A stretch of DNA of 64,000 nucleotides from Metabacillus litoralis (GTDB lineage Bacteria > Bacillota > Bacilli > Bacillales > Bacillaceae): positions 2,833,501 to 2,897,500 of the forward strand of contig NZ_CP033043.1 of the NCBI RefSeq assembly GCF_003667825.1, written 5' to 3'. Of this stretch, positions 18,963 to 27,560 are shown in pieces. Position numbers and translations under genes: made by a program. Below the pieces are notes generated by a model, which did no database searches, was not told the DNA's origin, and worked only from the letters and a program-made list of their open reading frames with translations. Position 1 is the stretch's first letter, and each line of letters starts with the position of its first letter.

Positions 18963-20039
18963 TTATGCGTTTACTTTTACTAAAGGTTTTAGTTCAGATA
19001 TAAAATTGCTGAATTGATCAAAATCCATTTGCTGCGCCGAATCTGATAAAGCAACAGCAGGATCTGGATGAACTTCTGCCATTACACCATCAGCTCCAAT
19101 AGCCAATGCTGCTTTCGCTGTTGGAACAAGTAAATCTCTTCTTCCAGTTGAATGAGTTACATCAACAAAGACTGGTAAATGAGTTTCTTGTTTTAAGATT
19201 GGTACAGCAGAAATATCCAATGTATTTCTAGTAGCACGCTCATAAGTACGAATACCACGCTCACATAAAATGATTTGGTCATTTCCTTGTGAGATAATAT
19301 ATTCTGCAGCATTAACAAATTCGTCAATTGTTGCTGCTAAGCCACGCTTTAAGAGTACTGGTTTTCGAACAGCTCCAGCTGCTTTTAACAATTCAAAGTT
19401 CTGCATGTTACGTGCACCAATTTGAATGATATCAACATAGTCTAGCGCCGTTTCAATATCAGCCGGGTTAACAATTTCACTAATAATAGCTAAGCCATAT
19501 TCATCTCCAACTTTTCTTAAAATCTTTAAACCTTCAAGACCAAGACCTTGGAAGTCATATGGACTAGTACGTGGTTTAAACGCACCACCGCGAAGAATTT
19601 TAATCCCTTGTTTCACAGCCTGTTCTGCAACAGATGCTACCTGATCATAGCTTTCTACAGCACATGGACCGATAATAAACGATTGACTTCCATCACCAAT
19701 TCTTACACCGTTTACTTCAACAATTGTGTCCTCAGGTTTTTTCTTACGTGAAACTAGTAAAGCTTTACTATGATCATCTTCCTGCAGCTCTAGGCTAGCT
19801 TTAAAGATTTCTTTGAAAATATGTTGTAATGTAGAGTTTTCGAATGGTCCATCGTTATATTCCTTAATACTATTTAACATTTTGCGCTCGCGAACAGGAT
19901 CATAACGATGTACACCTTGTGCATCTTTCGCTTTCCCGATCTCCTGCACAACTCTTCCTCGCTCATTAATTAACTTTAAAATCTGTAAATTAATCTCATC
20001 TGCTCTCTCTCTTAATGCTTCTAATTCCGCATTACTCAT
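18963..20039 (-). CDS. aroA: Bifunctional DAHP synthase / chorismate mutase
   Basis: 358 aa, identical in length to B. subtilis AroA(G). The N-terminal chorismate mutase domain (about 1-85; [20 protein letters not shown]) is fused to a type I DAHP synthase (about 110-355; [51 protein letters not shown]). It joins PEP and erythrose-4-phosphate in the first shikimate step; the mutase part is thought to confer feedback control by prephenate. The ATG at 20039 has an AAGGATGAG site; the open frame runs 29 codons further up but without a better site. Confidence 0.97.
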   Translation of the reverse strand: MSNAELEALRERADEINLQILKLINERGRVVQEIGKAKDAQGVHRYDPVRERKMLNSIKEYNDGPFENSTLQHIFKEIFKASLELQEDDHSKALLVSRKKKPEDTIVEVNGVRIGDGSQSFIIGPCAVESYDQVASVAEQAVKQGIKILRGGAFKPRTSPYDFQGLGLEGLKILRKVGDEYGLAIISEIVNPADIETALDYVDIIQIGARNMQNFELLKAAGAVRKPVLLKRGLAATIDEFVNAAEYIISQGNDQIILCERGIRTYERATRNTLDISAVPILKQETHLPVFVDVTHSTGRRDLLVPTAKAALAIGADGVMAEVHPDPAVALSDSAQQMDFDQFSNFISELKPLVKVNA

Positions 20040-20164
20040 CTCTCTCATCCTTTCGCAATCAATTTTTGAAAATAGTAAACCACTCTTAATGAATGAAGGA
20101 TTGCAACATAAGGTTTTCTTTATCATTCCATAAAAGTGTGGTACATTTTCTATAATTAGTTGTA

Positions 20165-20193
20165 ATTATAAACGATAAAATAGTGATTGTCAT
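20165..20193 (-). promoter_or_regulatory. Sigma-A promoter of aroA
   Basis: ATGACA (20193-20188), 17 bp, perfect TATAAT (20170-20165) on the minus strand, about 125 bases upstream of the aroA ATG. Confidence 0.75.
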
Positions 20194-20320
20194 TAAAAAC
20201 TTTAACATTTAAACGCTTTTAAGCTTTTAAGCAGTAAAGTGTAAGGCCATACGTTCTTTACAAAGCCTGTTAACCTTGGATTTATAAAGAGTACATGCAA
20301 AATAAAGGAAAGATCATATT

Positions 20321-20344
20321 CAGAGTTCTTTTTTTAAAACTCTG
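20321..20344 (+). promoter_or_regulatory. Hairpin just before the ribosome site of the FtsA-like gene
   Basis: CAGAGTT (20321-20327) pairs with AACTCTG (20338-20344), with a T-rich loop. It lies a few bases upstream of the GAAGGTG site. It could tune mRNA stability or translation. The T-run is in the loop, so it is not a terminator. The rest of 20194-20320 shows nothing I can name. Confidence 0.4.
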
Positions 20345-20365
20345 TTTAAAGAAGGTGTAACGATC

Positions 20366-22513
20366 ATGACAAACAAAGATTTAACATTTGCTCTTGATAT
20401 TGGAACAAGATCTGTTGTTGGTTTAATTTTAAAAGAAGAAAACGGCTTCTATCATATCATGGACACGGTTATCAAAGAACATGATAAAAGATCCATGCTT
20501 GATGGTCAAATACATGATGTATTATCTGTAGCCAATGTCATTACTTCTGTTAAAGAAGAGCTTGAACACATTTATGGTCCTCTTCATAAAGTATGCGTAG
20601 CCGCTGCCGGTCGTGCATTAAAAACAGAAAGAGCAACCATTTCAATAGAGATCAGTGGAAAGCCTATGATTCAAAAGGAAGATATTCTTCATTTAGAATT
20701 AATGGCTGTTCAAAATGCCCAAAAACAGCTTGCTGAAAAACATGAAAACGAACGCTCACATCATTATGATTGTGTTGGTTATTCAGTTCTTCATTACAAA
20801 TTAGATGGCGAGGAAATTGGTAGCTTAATAGATCAACAAGGCGAAGAAGCAAGTGTTGACATTATAGCAACTTTTTTACCAAAGATTGTTGTCGAATCGT
20901 TATTAGCTGCCTTGAATCGTGCAAATCTCGAAATGGAAGCATTAACATTAGAGCCAATCGCTGCTATCAATGTGTTAATTCCCCCTTCCATGAGACGATT
21001 AAATGTGGCACTTGTAGACATCGGAGCAGGCACATCAGATATTGCCATTACAGATATGGGCACAATCATTTCTTATGGCATGGTTCCTATTGCTGGGGAT
21101 GAAATAACGGAAGCTGTTTCAGATGAATTTTTACTGGACTTCCCTAAAGCTGAGGAAGCAAAAAGAAAATTACTTACGGAAGCAGCTATTACCATAACTG
21201 ATATTCTAGGTTTTGAAACAGAATTACCAAAAGAAGATGTTATAACGAAAATCTCACCAGCGATTGATCGGTTAACAAAAGCAATTAAAGATGAAATTTT
21301 ACGACTAAATAATAATCGTTCACCAAAGGCCGTCATGCTAGTGGGTGGGGGAAGTCAAACTCCAGAATTAGCTAGAAGACTTGCAGCACTTCTAGAATTG
21401 GCTGAAAATCGTGTTGCCATTAGAGGAATTGATGCGATTTCTCAGCTTGTACTTGCCGAGCATATTAACAAAGGACCTGAGCTTGTTACTCCTATTGGCA
21501 TTGCTGTTTCATCTAAGCAAAACCCTATACAATATATTAGTGTAAAAGTGAATGAACGCTCCGTTAGACTTTTTCATATGAAAGCTTTAACCGTAGCAGA
21601 CAGCTTATTAGCTTCGGGAATTCAGCTTAATAAACTATATGGTAAGCCCGGTATGGCTTTATTTGTAAATGTTAATGGGCAGGCCATTACCATTCCGGGC
21701 GAACATGGAACTGCACCATTAATTAGAAAAAATGAAGAAATTTGTTCGTTGGAAGATCCTATTAAGCACGGAGACATTATTACAGTTGAAAATGGAATAG
21801 ATGGAAAAGCTCCAGTTGTTACAATTGGCTCTATACTTGATGAGGTTCCTTCTAAAACAATCAGTATAAATGGTGAATCATATACTCTTCATGCAAGTAT
21901 TTTATTAAATGACAAAGAAGTAACAAAGGAAGCTATTTTATCAGACCGTGACAAAGTAACATGTACCATCCCATCATCCATAGAGACTTTTGTTAAAAGA
22001 GTTGGGCATGGAAAAGAACTTGATAAGTTAAAAACGTTCTCTGTAAAAATAGACAATAAGATCCATACCATTCAGATATTTTCAGGAAAGATCGTTAAAA
22101 ACGGCTTAACAGCTTTTAAAGATTCCGTTCTCGAAAATGGGGATATCATCACCATGCAACAAACAAAGATTCCCACACTTCAGGAGTTTGTCCAAGAAGC
22201 TGATTTAGTACAAAACCAAACCCTGCCTATTGTCTATAATGGAAGTTCTATAAACCTTGAAAAGCCTGTTACCGAATTTTTCCGCAAGGATGTTAAATTA
22301 ACTGATGCAGACCTCATCTATAATGGTGATGAGCTTACAACTAAAAAAAGAGTAATTGAACCTTTTATTTTTCAGGACCTGTTTACTGTTATTGATCTAA
22401 AAATTCCTAGTACGGCAAACACTCAATTTAAACTTTTGAGAAATAATCAAGAAGTTAGCTTTCAGGAGCCCCTTACACCTGGGGATGAACTCACAATTAA
22501 ATGGATGAATTAA
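20366..22513 (+). CDS. FtsA/PilM-like actin-fold ATPase with repeated C-terminal modules
   Basis: 715 aa, much longer than FtsA (about 420-440). Residues 1-385 have the actin-type nucleotide fold: phosphate-1 loop FALDIGTRSVVG (8-19), phosphate-2 loop VDIGAGTSDIAI (217-228) and adenosine motif VMLVGGGSQTPELA (323-336). Residues 390-715 hold about five repeats, each a beta-strand pair around an NGxxxT-like segment and ending in GD(I/E)(I/L)T: HGDIIT 468-473, NGDIIT 591-596, NGDELT 653-658, PGDELT 705-710, with a degenerate DRDKVT near 527-532. These look like small beta-grasp-type modules. Similar proteins next to aroA in other Bacillus are labelled FtsA or PilM. There is no TM segment and no amphipathic FtsA tail was recognised. 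Function unknown; not the dcw-cluster ftsA. Confidence 0.85.
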   Translation: MTNKDLTFALDIGTRSVVGLILKEENGFYHIMDTVIKEHDKRSMLDGQIHDVLSVANVITSVKEELEHIYGPLHKVCVAAAGRALKTERATISIEISGKPMIQKEDILHLELMAVQNAQKQLAEKHENERSHHYDCVGYSVLHYKLDGEEIGSLIDQQGEEASVDIIATFLPKIVVESLLAALNRANLEMEALTLEPIAAINVLIPPSMRRLNVALVDIGAGTSDIAITDMGTIISYGMVPIAGDEITEAVSDEFLLDFPKAEEAKRKLLTEAAITITDILGFETELPKEDVITKISPAIDRLTKAIKDEILRLNNNRSPKAVMLVGGGSQTPELARRLAALLELAENRVAIRGIDAISQLVLAEHINKGPELVTPIGIAVSSKQNPIQYISVKVNERSVRLFHMKALTVADSLLASGIQLNKLYGKPGMALFVNVNGQAITIPGEHGTAPLIRKNEEICSLEDPIKHGDIITVENGIDGKAPVVTIGSILDEVPSKTISINGESYTLHASILLNDKEVTKEAILSDRDKVTCTIPSSIETFVKRVGHGKELDKLKTFSVKIDNKIHTIQIFSGKIVKNGLTAFKDSVLENGDIITMQQTKIPTLQEFVQEADLVQNQTLPIVYNGSSINLEKPVTEFFRKDVKLTDADLIYNGDELTTKKRVIEPFIFQDLFTVIDLKIPSTANTQFKLLRNNQEVSFQEPLTPGDELTIKWMN

Positions 22514-22516
22514 GAA

Positions 22517-22560
22517 ACAAAAAAGTGTCTGACTCAATTAAAAGTTAGACACTTTTTTCG
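22517..22560. terminator. Bidirectional terminator, FtsA-like gene / brxC
   Basis: AAAAAAGTGTCTGACT and AGTTAGACACTTTTTT form a stem with T-runs on both strands between convergent genes. Confidence 0.9.
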
Positions 22561-22561
22561 A

Positions 22562-22900
22562 TTACCCGTTAATTTCTTTTTTTAATGCATCATTTGTTAT
22601 TTTCCAGTGAGAAGCATTCCACACAATTTCTTTTCCTTTAAATAACAATGCTTGTGGTGACTCATGCTTAATGGCAAATTGCTCAGCAATGTAGTTAGAT
22701 AATGGACGAGACTCCTGAACATGTAAATGATAACAAGGATACTCGCTATGTTGCCCTGCAAACTCTTGATATTCTTCAAAAGCTGCCTGACTGATTGGAC
22801 ATGTTAAGCTGTTCTTAACAAATAGAAATTCTGTGTGTTTTTGAAATAATTCTTCAAATTGTTCTACTGTTTCAATTAATCGATCGCTCACGTCGTTCAC
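22562..22900 (-). CDS. brxC: Monothiol bacilliredoxin BrxC (YtxJ)
   Basis: 112 aa, thioredoxin-like fold with the TCPIS active site (C34) typical of YtxJ/BrxC. It reduces or transfers bacillithiol mixed disulfides on proteins during oxidative stress, so the organism probably makes bacillithiol. It is the last gene of the ytxG-ytxH-ytxJ operon, driven by the sigma-B promoter upstream of ytxG. A second cysteine (C56) is present, as in homologues. Confidence 0.9.
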   Translation of the reverse strand: MNDVSDRLIETVEQFEELFQKHTEFLFVKNSLTCPISQAAFEEYQEFAGQHSEYPCYHLHVQESRPLSNYIAEQFAIKHESPQALLFKGKEIVWNASHWKITNDALKKEING

Positions 22901-22945
22901 CCTTCTACACCTATTGAGAAGCAGCTTCAGGCTGCTTTTAGTTTA

Positions 22946-23428
22946 TTAACTATTTGTTTTTACTTCCTCTTCAGATTGACTAGAGACTTCCTTAGATGGT
23001 TGTGAAGTTTCTTCTGTGTTTTCATTAGGTTCCTCTACAGAAGCTTCTTCCTTTTGTCCATCTGATCCTTCCGTAAGTTCCTCTAAAGCATTTGTTATTT
23101 CCTTTTCCACAAATTCTGCCTGATCTTCTGACTCAGCCGTTTTTGTAATGGAACGAACTTTATCCATTATTTGTGAGGATTGTTCTGTTACAGCCTGTGA
23201 TAATGAAGATGTTTTCTCTTTTGCCAATGATGCTAACCCTGAGCTCTTTTCTAGGGCATCATTTGTCAATTTTCCAGTTCGATCCTTCATCACGCTAGCT
23301 TGCTCACTTAAGTTATCACGAATTTCCTTCCCTGACTTAGGTGCTAAAAATAACGCGGTTGCTGCACCTACAAGTCCTCCTACAAGTGAACCGATAATAA
23401 AGTCTTTACCATTGTTTTTTTTAGCCAT
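22946..23428 (-). CDS. ytxH: YtxH-family general stress protein
   Basis: 160 aa. KDFIIGSLVGGLVGAATALFLAPKSGKEIR is the YtxH signature: a glycine-rich hydrophobic N-terminal helix, then an amphipathic, Ser/Thr- and charge-rich tail. In B. subtilis it is a sigma-B/sigma-H stress protein of unknown biochemical role, probably membrane-attached. The ATG at 23428 was chosen (AGGAGG 9 nt upstream) over a TTG at 23437 that almost touches the ribosome site. It lies between ytxG and brxC in one operon. Confidence 0.88.
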   Translation of the reverse strand: MAKKNNGKDFIIGSLVGGLVGAATALFLAPKSGKEIRDNLSEQASVMKDRTGKLTNDALEKSSGLASLAKEKTSSLSQAVTEQSSQIMDKVRSITKTAESEDQAEFVEKEITNALEELTEGSDGQKEEASVEEPNENTEETSQPSKEVSSQSEEEVKTNS

Positions 23429-23462
23429 TTCGTTCAACCTCCTCTATTGGATATATTACTTA

Positions 23463-23897
23463 TTAACCATTAATTTGTTGCTTGTTTTCCGATTTCTGTT
23501 TCCATTTTGCCCATATTTCCATTGCAGCATTACTCCATTGCACCACTTGATTAATTTTATCCTGATTTTGTTCAAGGTTTGTTGAGGCAGTTGTCGTCAC
23601 TCTTTTCACTGTCGTATTAAGCTGCTGAATGGTGTCTCCTACATCTTTAACCGACTCAACTACTATGTTCAGCCTATCTGACTTTTGCTGAATATCTTCT
23701 GCAAGAGCATTTGTTTTATGTAATAATTGCGTTGTTTCAGTTGTTATTCCTTCCATTTGCTTTTCAAGACCTGATAAAGTTCCCGCAACATTTGTTAAAG
23801 TTGATTGTAGTGCCCTTAATGTTTTGGACACATAAATAACTAAAATAGTAAATGCAATGGCTATTAAAGCAACACTTAAATATAAAATAAGAATCAT
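23463..23897 (-). CDS. ytxG: YtxG, DUF948 membrane-anchored coiled-coil stress protein
   Basis: 144 aa. One N-terminal TM helix (about 2-25), then a long coiled coil ([24 protein letters not shown] through [11 protein letters not shown]), the DUF948 layout also seen in HAMP/chemoreceptor-like stalks. It is first in the ytxGHJ operon. Start ATG 23897 has an AGGAGGTG site. The sigma-B promoter directly upstream supports a general stress role. Confidence 0.88.
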   Translation of the reverse strand: MILILYLSVALIAIAFTILVIYVSKTLRALQSTLTNVAGTLSGLEKQMEGITTETTQLLHKTNALAEDIQQKSDRLNIVVESVKDVGDTIQQLNTTVKRVTTTASTNLEQNQDKINQVVQWSNAAMEIWAKWKQKSENKQQING

Positions 23898-23928
23898 ATG
23901 TCACACCTCCTAAACCTCTTCTTTTTCA

Positions 23929-23953
23929 TTACCCGTCCACTACTATTATAAAC
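23929..23953 (-). promoter_or_regulatory. Sigma-B promoter of ytxGHJ
   Basis: GTTTAT (23953-23948), 13 bp, GGGTAA (23934-23929) on the minus strand, an excellent match to the sigma-B consensus GTTTAA-N12-15-GGGTAT. Sigma-B control of this operon is known in B. subtilis. No sigma-H promoter was assigned. Confidence 0.82.
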
Positions 23954-24092
23954 ATAAATCTTACATAAAAGCTAAAATCTCCTTATGAATAGACATCTCT
24001 CGTGAAAATTTTGCAACTGTTATCATTCATGTCCATTGTTTTACTAAGATGGGGTAAAATAGAGATGCATCTCATAAAAAGGAGGATTTCAT

Positions 24093-25208
24093 TTGAAAGA
24101 TCCACGTATTGAAACATTAGCAAAAAACCTAATAAATTATTCAATTAAATTACAAAAGGGTGAAAAAGTACTGATTGAAAACTTCGGACTACAACGCGAA
24201 CTCGTTGTTGCCCTTGTAAAAGAAGCTTATGCTGTAGGTGGCTATCCTTTTGTATCTCTTAAAGATCATCAAGTAGATCGTGCTCTAATGATAGGTGGTC
24301 AAGAGGAGCAGTATAATATGATTGCTCAATTTGAAGCACAGGTTATGAGTCAAATGGACGCCTATATCGGCCTTCGTTCCGGGGATAATATTAATGAGTT
24401 TGCAGATGTTCCTGATGATAAGATGAAATTACAAGGAAAAACAGTTGGACAAAAAGTACATAGAGAAATCAGAGTACCAAAAACGAGATGGGTTGTTTTG
24501 CGCTATCCAACATCATCCATGGCTCAATTAGCAAAGATGAGTACTGAACAATTTGAAGATTTTTATTTTAATGTTTGTAATTTAGATTATAGTAAGATGG
24601 ACAAAGCGATGGATGCATTAGTAGAATTAATGAACAAAACAGATAAAGTCCGCTTAACAGGTGTTGATACTGACTTAAGCTTTTCAATTCGTGATATTCC
24701 TTCTATTAAGTGCTCTGGTCAGATGAACATTCCTGACGGAGAGGTATATACTGCTCCCGTACGTTATTCAGTAAATGGAAAAATCACATATAATACGCCA
24801 TCTCCTTATAATGGGTTTACCTATGAAAATGTACAATTAACGTTTAAAGACGGAAAAATTATTGAAGCAACTGCAAATGATCCAGAAAGAATTAATAAGA
24901 TTTTTGATACAGATGAAGGAGCTCGCTTTATTGGTGAATTTGCGATTGGTGTAAATCCATTTATTCAACATCCAATGCAGGATATTTTATTTGATGAGAA
25001 AATTGATGGTAGCTTTCACTTTACACCCGGACAAGCATATGAAGATGCCTATAATGGAAACAACTCCAACATCCACTGGGATATGGTGATGATTCAACGT
25101 CCTGAGTACGGGGGAGGCGAAATTTATTTTGATGATGTATTAATTCGTAAAGATGGTCGGTTTGTGATCCCAGAATTAGATGCATTAAATCCTGAAAATC
25201 TAAAATAA
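24093..25208 (+). CDS. Aminopeptidase, M29 family (AmpS/PepS type)
   Basis: 371 aa. The first two-thirds contain the M29 fold (DPRIETLAKNLINYSIKLQKGEKVLIE, then the GSFHFTPGQAYE region). IPDGEVYTAPV, GARFIGEFAIGVNP and NIHWDMVMI carry the Glu/His metal ligands of this metal-dependent exopeptidase family. It trims N-terminal residues from peptides in the cytoplasm. It uses a TTG start (24093) with GGAGG 7 nt upstream. It is a lone gene between ytxGHJ and murC. It is slightly shorter than AmpS (about 410 aa), so I give no symbol. Confidence 0.88.
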   Translation: MKDPRIETLAKNLINYSIKLQKGEKVLIENFGLQRELVVALVKEAYAVGGYPFVSLKDHQVDRALMIGGQEEQYNMIAQFEAQVMSQMDAYIGLRSGDNINEFADVPDDKMKLQGKTVGQKVHREIRVPKTRWVVLRYPTSSMAQLAKMSTEQFEDFYFNVCNLDYSKMDKAMDALVELMNKTDKVRLTGVDTDLSFSIRDIPSIKCSGQMNIPDGEVYTAPVRYSVNGKITYNTPSPYNGFTYENVQLTFKDGKIIEATANDPERINKIFDTDEGARFIGEFAIGVNPFIQHPMQDILFDEKIDGSFHFTPGQAYEDAYNGNNSNIHWDMVMIQRPEYGGGEIYFDDVLIRKDGRFVIPELDALNPENLK

Positions 25209-25214
25209 TTATTT

Positions 25215-25259
25215 ATATGAAAACAGCTGACTTTCAATAAGAAAGTCAGCTGTTTTTCA
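25215..25259. terminator. Bidirectional terminator, aminopeptidase / murC
   Basis: AAAACAGCTGACTTTC-AATAA-GAAAGTCAGCTGTTTTT, a perfect stem between convergent genes. Confidence 0.93.
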
Positions 25260-25269
25260 TTTATTCGTT

Positions 25270-26568
25270 TTAAACTAAAACATTTTCATATGCTTCTTGG
25301 TATTTCTGAATGTCACCAGCACCCATAAATACTAATACAGCCGAATCATGAGCCTTAAGAACAGATGTTTCATCTTCTCTAATTAAATTAGAATTATCAA
25401 TTTTCTCCAGTAAGTTGTCTATAGTAAGCTTTCCAACATTTTCACGTGCAGATCCAAATATGTCACACAGGTAAACATAATCAGCTCTTTGTAAGCTTTC
25501 TGCAAACTCTTCTAGAAACGATTGTGTTCTTGTAAATGTATGTGGTTGAAACACAGCAACAACATCTCTGTCAGGATATTTTTGTCTAGCAGCATCAATT
25601 GTTGCATTAATTTCTGTTGGGTGATGAGCATAGTCATCAATTAATATTTGATTGCCAATTTTTTTCTCGTTAAAACGTCTTTTAACACCTTGAAATGTTT
25701 GCAATCTTTCTTGAATAATCTCTACGTCAATTCCTTCATAATGACAAAGAGCAATAACTGATAATGCATTTAGTACACTATGGTCTCCATATGAAGTTAT
25801 TTTGAACGAAGCATAAAATGTATTGCGTACAAATACATCAAATGAAGTCCCATCGGTTGACTTTACAACATTTCTTGCTTGAAAGTCATTGTCTTCACCG
25901 AATCCGTAATAAACAACAGGTACTTTTGCTTGAATTTGTTGAAGCTGTTCATCATCACCACAGGCGATGATCCCTTTCTTAACTTGAAGTGCCATTTCCT
26001 GAAACGCGCTAAAAACATCCTCAATACTTGAAAAATAGTCAGGATGATCAAAATCAATATTGGTCATAATCGCATAATCAGGTTCGTAAGATAAGAAATG
26101 CCTACGATATTCACATGCTTCAAAAATAAAATATTTACTATCCGGTACCCCACTACCAGTACCGTCACCGATTAAGTAAGACGTTGGTTCTGCGCCTTTA
26201 ATCACATGAGAAAGTAATCCTGTCGTTGATGTTTTTCCGTGTACACCAGTTATCCCCACACTTATATACTTTTGGAGAAATTCTCCTAAAAAGCGATGAT
26301 AACGAATAACAGGTAAACCTAAAGAATTAGCTTCTACAATTTCTTCATGCGTATCGGGATACGCATTTCCTGCAATGATTGTTAAGCCTTCTTTAATATT
26401 ATCTTTTGAAAAAGGTAATATCTTAATATTACGTGCTTCTAAGGCCTTTTCTGTAAACACTTTTTTCTCAATATCAGAGCCCTGAACTTCGTAATTCATA
26501 TCATGTAAAATCTGTGCAAGGGCACTCATTCCAGTCCCTTTAATTCCAACAAAATGATAAACAGTCAT
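25270..26568 (-). CDS. murC: UDP-N-acetylmuramate-L-alanine ligase
   Basis: 432 aa, the same as B. subtilis MurC. N-terminal [12 protein letters not shown] (nucleotide-sugar binding), ATP loop GVHGKTSTT (108-116), and [10 protein letters not shown] with FQPHTFTRT from the C-terminal Mur ligase domain. It adds L-Ala to UDP-MurNAc, the first peptide step of peptidoglycan synthesis. The ATG at 26568 has a GGAGGTT site; a 21-codon upstream extension has none. As in B. subtilis it is away from the dcw cluster and downstream of sftA. Confidence 0.97.
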   Translation of the reverse strand: MTVYHFVGIKGTGMSALAQILHDMNYEVQGSDIEKKVFTEKALEARNIKILPFSKDNIKEGLTIIAGNAYPDTHEEIVEANSLGLPVIRYHRFLGEFLQKYISVGITGVHGKTSTTGLLSHVIKGAEPTSYLIGDGTGSGVPDSKYFIFEACEYRRHFLSYEPDYAIMTNIDFDHPDYFSSIEDVFSAFQEMALQVKKGIIACGDDEQLQQIQAKVPVVYYGFGEDNDFQARNVVKSTDGTSFDVFVRNTFYASFKITSYGDHSVLNALSVIALCHYEGIDVEIIQERLQTFQGVKRRFNEKKIGNQILIDDYAHHPTEINATIDAARQKYPDRDVVAVFQPHTFTRTQSFLEEFAESLQRADYVYLCDIFGSARENVGKLTIDNLLEKIDNSNLIREDETSVLKAHDSAVLVFMGAGDIQKYQEAYENVLV

Positions 26569-26770
26569 AATAAGAACCTCCAACAAACGTCTATCTGATT
26601 GACAGTATATGACGCTTATCTTGATTTGCAACCCATGTATATAAAACGATTAAGAATCGCTTCTAATTTCTTGTGTTTTTTTTAATATGTAATCAGCTTA
26701 CGAAAATATATTATATCATTTGCCATTCATTATGACCATGAAAAATAAAGTTTACAACTTTATCCACCTT

Positions 26771-27412
26771 TTATTTCACTGATTGACTAGTCCAACTATA
26801 TTTTATGGAATATTTCTTTAAAAATGTACGCCAGCTTTCGCTACTTTTTTTATATTCCGTCAATAACGCATCAATTAAGGTATCATCCTGTTGAATAAAA
26901 ATATTGCTTACACATAATTGTCCATCTAGTAAAGGGATTGATCTAAGAAACAAGATGCTTGAAGGCGCCACCTCTTCAACCTTTCTGTCCGTTTTAATCA
27001 CACACTCTTCACCAGTTAGTAATTTCTTAGCATGTATATTCTCTCCAACAGTTTTTATTACTTTAAACGGTTCAAGTACACTCGCCATAAAAAGGGCATG
27101 GACAACAGAATCTAGTGGATGCTTTTGTCCATTTGCATTTTTAATATAGTTTTGATAAATAGTCATGCCACTAATTGTTACATAATCGTAAGTAAACCAA
27201 TCATTAAAAAGCTTTTCTTGTAATGAAGAAAAAACAACACCCTTTTCTAAAGAAATTTGTTCAGAAAAGATATGCTTTGCTTTTACTTTTTCTCTAATAT
27301 TAACTTGACGTTCTACGTACATATGCGTAGCAGATATATGTTTAGAAACAAAGCTAACTAATTGGTTTTCTTTTTCCTCACGAAGATTATGAAGATAAAC
27401 AATATTATTCAT
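26771..27412 (-). CDS. Conserved hypothetical, resembles the core of SEC-C-type proteins
   Basis: 213 aa, not recognised by name. The middle reads FNDWFTYDY, SGMT, SVLEPFKV, KKLLTGEECVI and SSILFLRSIPLLDG. This pattern (D-W-F-x-x-D, then S..E.F.V, then L-L-T-G-E-E-x-V, then an x-R-x-x-P-L-x-D-G strand) recalls the domain that accompanies SEC-C zinc motifs in many nucleic-acid-associated bacterial proteins. The Cys-rich SEC-C motif itself is missing. It lies between sftA and murC on the same strand with about 150-200 bases either side, so it may be its own unit. The ribosome site is weak (AGGGTTG). Confidence 0.7.
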   Translation of the reverse strand: MNNIVYLHNLREEKENQLVSFVSKHISATHMYVERQVNIREKVKAKHIFSEQISLEKGVVFSSLQEKLFNDWFTYDYVTISGMTIYQNYIKNANGQKHPLDSVVHALFMASVLEPFKVIKTVGENIHAKKLLTGEECVIKTDRKVEEVAPSSILFLRSIPLLDGQLCVSNIFIQQDDTLIDALLTEYKKSSESWRTFLKKYSIKYSWTSQSVK

Positions 27413-27560
27413 ACTACAACCCTACTTCAAGTTATGTAAAGTTACTTTTTTCCTTATTCACTGAAACACCTTTAACATAACCTACTTTTTAAACGTATAA
27501 TAGCATATCTTGAATGATATTTTAAAGGTAACCAGTTAAGACTGGTTACCTTTACTTTTC

